Positions 57,601 to 64,000 of a DNA stretch of 64,000 nt are shown here, piece after piece. The notes beneath the pieces are model-generated. The model ran no database searches. It saw nothing but the letters and a program-made list of their open reading frames with translations, and was not told where the DNA came from. A program made the position numbers and the translations under genes. The stretch is from Lolium rigidum (Eukaryota; Streptophyta; Magnoliopsida; Poales; Poaceae), in assembly GCF_022539505.1 (NCBI RefSeq), contig NC_061513.1:181132017-181196016 (forward strand), in the 5' to 3' direction. Position 1 is the stretch's first letter, and each line of letters begins with the position of its first letter.

Positions 57601-57853
57601 TGTCCATCACATCATTCTCCTAATCATATGATCTTGTTATTAACAACATCCAATGTTCATGATCAGGAAACCATGAACATTTATTAATCAACAAGCTAGT
57701 TTAACAAAAGGCTTACTAGGGACTCTTTTATGTTTACAAAACACACAAATATTAATGTTTCCGGTTAATACAATTATAGCATGGAATGTAAACATTTATC
57801 ATGAACGCTATGATATAACAATAACACGTTATTATTGTCAAACAGTTCCAACC
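54700..57853 (-). mobile_element. Angela/BARE-like copia solo LTR, interrupted
   Basis: Minus strand: it starts near TTGGAACTGTTTGACAATAA and ends GCAATGAACCCACA, with the typical interior of Angela/BARE copia LTRs (GATTAGGAGAATGATGTGAT, AGTAAAGAGTACTTATCGGT, GATCATGTCTGCATAG). No internal domain adjoins it, so it is a solo LTR or a fragment. Without the inserted solo LTR (55354-56782) it is about 1.72 kb, close to what I recall for that family. The terminus at 57853 is diverged and I could not confirm a target duplication. Confidence 0.6.
55354..56782 (-). mobile_element. Solo LTR of the 31-kb gypsy family
   Basis: On the minus strand it starts TGATACGTCTCAAAAGTATC and ends GCGTAGACATCA, and is flanked by the exact 5-bp duplication TGGAG (55349-55353 and 56783-56787). 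It shares long blocks with the LTRs at 31150 and 36396, for example ATATTTCACAGAATACTTGT and GGAGACTCCTTGTCCCACGT, but is more diverged. No interior remains, consistent with LTR-LTR recombination. It lies inside the copia LTR. Confidence 0.9.
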
Positions 57854-59560
57854 TAGATCATCACTCATAATCAGTCAAACCCACGAAAATGAATATTTTG
57901 AAATGGTTGGAGGCATAACAAACATATTATATTTGTAATAGAAAGTGCTATGTAGGTATATATGATAGACATTTTGGTTTGAGTTGAATTGGAAACAAGT
58001 CTATGCTTGTGTGAGAATTCATTTCTTTGGGCTAGCATAGCAAGAGATCTGGAAACATGCCATAGTATCCATAGTGATATTCGTTCATCATCAAACAATG
58101 ATACTTAATATTAAACATCTATGTATACTAATAACAAGTAGCACTAAATAAGTCACATAGCACATCATCACTCAATAAAGCGTTTGAAACTAGTAGTACC
58201 ATAAAAAGTATAAATTTCAGCTTTTAATTTTGCATCCCTCTTCATCTTTTAATAATATGCAACTTATTTTTATTGAGGAATTAATGAATAGATAGATTGG
58301 TCCAGTAGCTCATTCATAAGCATGAAAAGTATTCCATGTGATGGTCTTCTTAATTTTTAAACAAAACTAGACACAAAACAAATAAAAGATGCTTCAAGTT
58401 TTAGCGACAATTTTATGTTGCTCAAAAAACAAAGTTTAGAAGTGTGCAAACCGAGATTTTTAATATATATCCAGTGGGATGCCTTAGGAATTCCCAAGCT
58501 TATATGCTTCACCATTCTTAGATTGCTCTTGGTGTGGTGTTCCTCCATTCACTGTGAAAAAACTTCAACACAAAATTTTATTCCCGTTCTTTTCTATGGT
58601 GTGACATTAGTGGTACAAGGATATGATGTTTTCTACTACTTTCTTCATAAATAAAATTATATCTTCATGAACCAGGCAGAACATAATGTTAGTCATTCTA
58701 TTATATCAAAATTTTCAAACGAAATTCATTTTTATACTTAAAAGAATAATTCTAACATTAAGAGATAGAATCTATCAAGAATTTTTGCTGCAGCAAAACC
58801 GAAATTTTTCAACCACTTAGACATGTGAGGAATTTTATCCATTTTTTGTGCATATACAAGATGAAAAGTTTCAGATACTGTAATTTTATCAGGATTTTAG
58901 GGGTTACCAAAAACTCATAAAAAACATGCACTAAAAAGTGTAGCGCGGGAATCAGCAACTCTATATTTGTTTTACAACTTTTTTCATCCAAATGGGTAAA
59001 AACTTGGTAATTTATTTTAAAATCAGAGAGTAAACTAAAGAAAACTAACATGTTACAGCAAGCATGTAGAGATAAAATAAAAAAATAAAAACATCTCGGG
59101 TTGCTTCATGTAAAGAGATTTCTTTATAGCTATATAGGTAGGTTTACTTACTTGGTTCAAGTTGTATGGAGATCATGTGGTACGTTAAATCTTAGTGCTA
59201 CCTCCTTCTTCCTTGGAAAGTGCTCCATACAATTCTTATGTTGGAATTGGAATTTTACATCCCCTCTTTTGAATCAATAATAGCTCATGTGGTTCGTTCT
59301 CAAAAATGGTCTCCCAAAAATTATAGGACTAGAGGTATTGTTACCCACGTCCATAACAAAAAATCCACAAGCACATATGTCATATGCAATTCAACCATAA
59401 CATTATTAACCATTCCTAATGTTTTTTTAGTTGAATCATCAGCAAGTAAAAGATCTATAGAGCATTTTTCCATGTTTTTAAGATTAAGCAAATTATATAG
59501 CTCTTTAGATATAACTCAGACACTAGATCCTAAATCTAGAATAGCATGATGTGTCTCTTT
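57854..59560 (-). mobile_element. Relic of a gypsy internal domain
   Basis: The minus strand carries a broken aspartic protease (59548-59239), then a block GAAGCAACCCGAGATGTTTT and AT-rich sequence with AAGCTTGGGAATTCCTAAGG, which resembles the AAGCTTGGGGATGCCCAAGG block at 34502 in the complete element. The layout is that of a non-autonomous or heavily deleted gypsy element; RT and integrase are absent. Confidence 0.55.
59239..59548 (-). pseudogene. Gypsy aspartic protease fragment
   Basis: The frame reads HAILDLGSSV (the DxGS active-site region), then NLLNLKNMEKCSIDLLLADD, KKTLGMVNNVMVELHMTYV and, after frame breaks, a region resembling the FLG(R)PF motif and AIIDSKEG. These are landmarks of the retropepsin of plant gypsy elements. 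At least one stop directly after GSSV and later frame changes make it non-functional. Confidence 0.7.
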
Positions 59561-59589
59561 GTCTATAGCAATTACTCATCAGTTATGGG

Positions 59590-60140
59590 TGTGGGTTAAG
59601 TTCCGTACCTATATGTATGGGTATGGGCTTCGTTGTGTTGTTGTTGAGTCGAAGGTGTGGTGGAGTGTGTCCAAGGGGTGACATTGGCGAGCAACCAATG
59701 GTCTTTTGTGGCAGCCTTAATGGGCGTAACCCATCATGTTTCTCGTGCAGAGCTAGTTGTTAAAGTTGAAGTTGTCTGGGCGCTTGTGGGCGGTTGTTGG
59801 CATGTGTGGACATGAGTTTGGCGTTGTTTGCTCGAGGGCTCCATTGGTGGTCGGCGAAGGTGAAGTCGGAATCACTTTCTCAGGGAGTGATGACGATGAC
59901 GCTCGATGGCAACCATGACGGCGGTTTTCAGTTTGATGATGTGTGTGTGCTTCATTTGGGTGGGCAGGTCAGCCGGTGGTTTTTCGATTCGACGAGGCGT
60001 GTGTGTGCTTCATTTGGGTGAACAGGTCATGCCTAGTGTGATCGTGTTCCATGATGACACTAGTGCATTTGTGTCAGTTTTATTGTCAATTTTTCGCTAA
60101 TTAGCCAAAAATCTTTTTCGTGTTTGTTTTAAAAAAGAAT
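59590..60140 (+). mobile_element. Retroposon-like sequence, unclassified
   Basis: A GT-rich segment ends in TTTGTTTTAAAAAAG after GCTAATTAGCC, a 3' end I associate with grass retroposons. It contains a 58-bp tandem duplication: GTGTGTGTGCTTCATTTGGG at 59941 and again at 59999. No target duplication was found and no domain is visible. Confidence 0.35.
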
Positions 60141-60890
60141 TTGGTACTATTTGCTTAACAAAACCTAGGAGTATGTTATTTCAATGATTAATGGAATGTT
60201 TATTAGAGCGCTGAAACATGGTGGATATATACTATTGTGAACGAGGTCGTAGGATGTGCATGGCTATCTGCATTTCACGCAATGAAGCAAGCAAATTAAT
60301 TTAGCAGCGGTCGAATGCGCAGCCAGCATGTGACACGCACACGGATAGCAGCCTGGAATTAAGCAGACGACGGCTACCCGCAGTTAAGGCAAGGCTGCCA
60401 TGTCCTGTAAAAACAGTCAGAAACCGGCGTTTACACTAGTACTAGTATATACTAAGTGAACTGTCGCATCACCACGAACACCCGTCCTGATAAGAAGAAG
60501 AAGAGGGATTTGAACGATTCCGACGAGTCACCGCGTTAGGAAAAGGAATGACTGAAACGATCGATTTCCTCGACTGTCCCTCTCATCCGGTACGGTCAAT
60601 TTACTCCCACTCCCAGGTTAAAAACGTAGCAATCAGCCACAAAAACAGCACACATTAAATTTGGCAAAACGAAAATACAGTAATAAATTAAATTGGCGTG
60701 GAAAACCCTTGGCAGACGGCACGCGCGCGGCCGCGTCTACGCGGATGCTTCGTCGTCTACGTTCCAAGCGCTCGCGCGCGGCGACGACCGGTCAGATCAC
60801 GGCCGGTCTCCCACCTCCGTCTCTTCTCTCTTCCTCTGCAACTTGGACTTCTGCTCCCCGCCGCACTCCAATCCGCTCATCGCCTGCTAG
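60141..60890. other. Intergenic region and distal promoter of the IQM gene
   Basis: No gene is supported. A CpG-rich part starts near 60700. The plus-strand frame at 60661-61233 spans the TATA box and leader and is not a plausible protein. Confidence 0.5.
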
Positions 60891-60897
60891 GAAGTAC

Positions 60898-60904
60898 TAT
60901 ATAT
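60898..60904 (+). promoter_or_regulatory. TATA box of the IQM gene
   Basis: TATATAT lies within TACTATATATGCGC. Transcription would start about 30 bp downstream (near 60930), leaving a leader interrupted by an intron at 61038-61425 (GTACGT donor, TTTGCAG acceptor). Confidence 0.65.
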
Positions 60905-61037
60905 GCGCTCGCGCGCCTCTCCAAGCTCAATTCATCCACCACCGGTGTCTCATATCTCTCCCTCATCGATTCTCTCCCAGCTCCATCCTAGTCTACTACT
61001 ACCACTACGCCGCCGCTCAGCTCAGCTCAAACCGTCG

Positions 61038-61425
61038 GTACGTCAACCATGCAACCATCTTCTCTCTTCTTCTGAATGATCACCCTCCGTGCTCTTTCTT
61101 CTGTATGATCACCCTCCGTGCTCAACTGCTCGTGCCTTGCGTTCTTGGAGAGCTCTCCATGGAGCTCTGGTGTGGTGGTAAAACTGCGGCGGTAACACGA
61201 GTTACTGGTTGGGCCGGTGATTTTCTGTGGTGAAAATCATATTTTTGTCTCTGCCTGGAGAAGAATCTCTTAGCTGCTCTGTTTTTTTTAAATTGCTGTC
61301 ACTGCCATCTTTGCGCTTGCGCAGGATCTTAGTAAAGCTTGCGTCTGTTGCGTGCTTCTAGTTTCATAATCCAGCAACAGCTACCGAAAACCAAATGGCT
61401 TATCTTCTCGCTGTATGATTTGCAG
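61038..61425 (+). other. 5' UTR intron of the IQM gene
   Basis: The donor CCGTCG|GTACGT and acceptor GATTTGCAG|AACC bound a 388-bp intron in the leader. It is T-rich in the 3' half. Leader introns in plants can enhance expression; here that is inference. Confidence 0.6.
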
Positions 61426-61492
61426 AACCAAGTTGACCACCAGGACCAGTCCCCTCCACCACAAAACAACGAGAGGCACAGCTAGCGGTGAG

Positions 61493-63633
61493 ATGTCCTC
61501 GCTGAGCCCGCTCAACACAGACCGAACCTTTCACCTCGCCTCCCCGAAGCCGCAGAGCCCCCGGGATGCCTGCGCCGCGCCGCTGAGGTCGCCCTCGCCC
61601 AGGGTCGTCGCCGGGCCGCCCAAGAAGAAGAAGATGGCGCGCGGAGGACTCGAGCGCTCCATCAGCTTCAAGAACTGGGAGGCCGATGAGGGACGATGCA
61701 TCAACGGCGCCAGGCCCGGGAGCCTCGTGCTCCAGAGCCCCGGGACCAGGGAGCTGCAACTGCAGCAGCCGTCGCCTTCCGTCGTGTGCTTCGTCTCCCC
61801 GAAGCCCAAGAGCGAGCTTGACGATGCGGCCACCAAGTTACAGAAGCTCTACAAGGGGCACAGGTGCCGGAGGAACATGGCCGACTGCGCCATTGTCATA
61901 GAGGAGCTCTGGTGGAAGGCCTACGATTCCGCGTCTCTCAACATCAAGTCCATCTCCTTCTTCGACGAGGCCAAGCAGGAGACGGCGGCTTCCCGGTGGT
62001 CCAGAGCCGGCAAGAGAATCGCCAAGGTCGGCAAGGGGCTGTCCAAAGACGAGAAGGCCCAGAAATTAGCGCTGCAGCATTGGCTCGAAGCTGTAAGCTT
62101 ACTAATTAAAGCCCATTCATGCTTCTGTTTTTCCAAATCATCAAGTTCTTATGCTGATCGATGTTTTTGGCTCCTAAATTAGATTGACCCACGCCACCGC
62201 TACGGCCACAACTTGCACCTCTACTACGACATATGGTCTGCGAGCTCCAGCACAGAGCCATTCTTCTACTGGTAATTACGCACTCCTATCTGGAACGTCT
62301 TCTCCGATTATTTGCACTTGCTGATCCTGACAACGATTTTGACTTTTCAGGCTGGACATCGGCGCCGGAAAGGACGTCCATCACCAAAAGTGTGCAAGAA
62401 GCAAGCTCTACTCCCAGTTGATCATGTACCTTGGACCGGTACGTCCACTTGAAATACTTTTTTCTCTGTCCAAGCATAAACATGTCACAGCTCATTTTGG
62501 TTTTCTATACATCTATAGACTTAGTTATATGATCCAATTGCAGAACGAGAGGGCAGATTATGAGGTTATTGTGGACAAGGGGAAGCTCATGTACCGGAGA
62601 AGTGGATTTCTTGTCGAAACCACCGAGGATTCCAAATGGATATTCGTGCTGAGCACAACTAGATCACTATACATCGGACAGGTACTTGGAATGTTCCATC
62701 CTTGTCTAATTTAAGTAGATGTGCTTGATAGATTTTTTTTTGAGAGATAGAATTGTATGTCATGTTGAATCAGTCCTGATTGTATATATCTCTTGTGAGC
62801 AGAAGAAGAAGGGTAAATTTCAGCACTCGAGTTTCCTAGCCGGTGCGGCGACAACTGCTGCTGGTAGATTGGTCGCCAAAGATGGCATTCTTAAGGCGAT
62901 CTGGCCGTATAGCGGTCACTACCTCCCAACAGAGGAGAACTTCAAAGAGTTCATCAGCTTCTTGGAGGAGAACAGTGTCGATCTAACCAACGTCAAGGTA
63001 AATTTACCACCGGAACTACATTTATCTTCATAAGCAGCCAATTTCCAGGGATGTCATCTGATAAGAATTTTCCATTCATTTTCTCAGAGGTGTTCCGTCG
63101 ACGATGACGAGTACCCATCATTCAAGAAGACCACAGATGAGCAACCCACTGAAGTCGAGCAAGAAGAGAAGCCTACTGAAGTGGAACATGATCAGACTTT
63201 GGACAGCTCACAAATCCAACTGCCTGAGATGGACATCGTCAAGGAAATGGTTGCCGAAGACAGCGCAGAGACCGAGGCAGCAACGGCGAACCTGGCCAGC
63301 CTCCCGTCGTTCAAGTGGGCAACCGCTGCCGGCGCGCGGATCGGCTGCGTCCGGGACTACCCGGCCGATCTCCAGAGCATGGCTCTCGAGCATGTCAATC
63401 TGTCACCAAGAGTGGTGCCATCTCCGAGAACCAACAGGCTACCGATCCCATCACCTCGCCCGAGCCCGGGGGTCAGGTTGTCACCCAGGCTGCAATACAT
63501 GGGCCTTCCTACCCCGCCCGGTCGCCGGCTCCCGATCCCGAGCCCGGAGATCAGGAGGTCTCCGGGGCAGCAGTTCTCCGGGTTCCAGACGCCGGCAGTG
63601 GCTCTCACTCTCCCCAAGCACAAGGGCAAGTGA
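61493..63633 (+). CDS. IQM: IQM-family calmodulin-binding protein
   Basis: This encodes a plant-specific IQ-motif protein of the IQM family, whose members bind calmodulin, often calcium-independently. Coding exons are 61493-62092, 62183-62271, 62351-62438, 62544-62681, 62803-62997 and 63088-63633. All introns are GT..AG and the exons join in phase to 551 codons plus stop. A basic N-terminal region ([11 protein letters not shown]) may be a nuclear signal. The IQ motif is at about residues 110-130 ([20 protein letters not shown]). The conserved IQM core follows ([91 protein letters not shown]). The C-terminus has [20 protein letters not shown] and a Pro/Ser-rich tail with RLPIPSP twice. The start is the first ATG after the 5'UTR acceptor at 61425; an ATG at 61415 lies in that intron. 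Family assignment is firm; the member is not determined. Confidence 0.95.
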
Positions 63634-63747
63634 TTTTCCATGCCGCCATCTCGCCCTGCTGTTATCGAAGCTATAACAGCATTTTTTTAGATAGTTATGG
63701 CTAGATCAGGGATAACAATTTTGTTTCTTACTACTTGGTTCTTTTGT

Positions 63748-63766
63748 TGTGTGTGTGTGTGTGTGT
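63748..63766 (+). repeat. (TG)n microsatellite in the 3' UTR
   Basis: A TG dinucleotide run of about nine units lies 115 bp after the stop codon. Confidence 0.95.
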
Positions 63767-63905
63767 CACCATTCTTTAGTATGTTCATCTCTTTCTTCTT
63801 TTAACCCGAGGTGCATCAGCTCCACGGTGTAAAAATAGGGGCCGTGTAGTCTGCTGAACTCACAGCTTTGCAAATAAGGCATGTAACTCTCCTGATTATT
63901 TTGGT

Positions 63906-63911
63906 AATAAA
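63906..63911 (+). terminator. Poly(A) signal of the IQM gene
   Basis: AATAAA lies 273 bp downstream of the stop, followed by a T-rich stretch, consistent with cleavage near 63930. Confidence 0.6.
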
Positions 63912-64000
63912 AGGGTTTTTTTGTTCATCATGTTCAAAGCTATGCTGATCTTGATGTATTTCATGCATGACTGGAGAACTAGTATTTTACAACATCTGTA

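Noticed and set aside
60661..61233. 190-codon plus-strand frame before the IQM gene
   Set aside because: It spans the TATA box, the leader and the 5'UTR donor, so it is not a plausible protein.

Overview
The window looks like nuclear intergenic DNA from a large-genome grass, most likely a member of the Triticeae (wheat, Aegilops, barley or a close relative). The reasons are many Stowaway MITEs with CTCCCTCCG-type ends and TA duplications, Tourist/Harbinger MITEs with TAA duplications, a gypsy LTR element beginning TGATACGTCTCCGACGTATC and primed by tRNA-Asp, an Angela/BARE-like copia LTR, and several plant LINEs with an apurinic endonuclease, a reverse transcriptase and a zinc-binding tail. 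The lineage comes from remembered family features, not from a database search.

Only one ordinary, apparently intact host gene is well supported: a calmodulin-binding IQM-family gene at the right edge (coding 61493-63633, plus strand, six coding exons joining in phase to 551 codons, with a TATA box, a 5'UTR intron and a poly(A) signal). Nearly everything else is transposon or sequence I cannot assign.

Layout. 1-0.85 kb: 3' end of a LINE. 4.5 kb: Stowaway MITE. 5.9-7.1 kb: CpG-rich block with a possible spliced minus-strand transcript. 7.69-9.0 kb: Mutator-like element with an exact 9-bp duplication and a GC-rich cargo ORF. 9.4-9.9 kb: 5'-truncated LINE with a perfect 15-bp duplication. 10.6 kb: Tourist-like MITE. 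11.4-14.3 kb: a 2.9-kb field of spaced CAACTTA motifs, followed by a tiny acidic minus-strand ORF with SUMO-interaction-like motifs. 16.8-22.3 kb: a degenerate LINE lacking RNase H. 23.2-23.9 kb: retroposon with a 15-bp duplication. 24.6 kb: MITE with long arms. 26.6-39.0 kb: an essentially full-length LINE with RNase H, split by a 6.9-kb non-autonomous gypsy element (31150-38052, duplication GCCCC). 39.1-40.3 kb: MITEs, one nested in another. 40.6-46.0 kb: complete two-gene PIF/Harbinger transposon. 46.05-47.3 kb: inverted-repeat element containing a minisatellite. 48.4-53.1 kb: MITEs and a Mutator-like MITE. 53.2-59.6 kb: an old gypsy relic invaded by a copia solo LTR, itself invaded by a solo LTR of the 31-kb gypsy family. 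59.6-60.1 kb: retroposon-like sequence. 60.9-63.9 kb: the IQM gene.

The repeats do not work together as a system; they record successive insertions. The nesting gives relative ages: LINE before gypsy at 31-38 kb, and gypsy relic before copia LTR before gypsy solo LTR at 53-59 kb. The least explained items are the CAACTTA field with its neighbouring acidic ORF, the Mutator-like element with a GC-rich cargo, and the minisatellite-bearing element at 46 kb.
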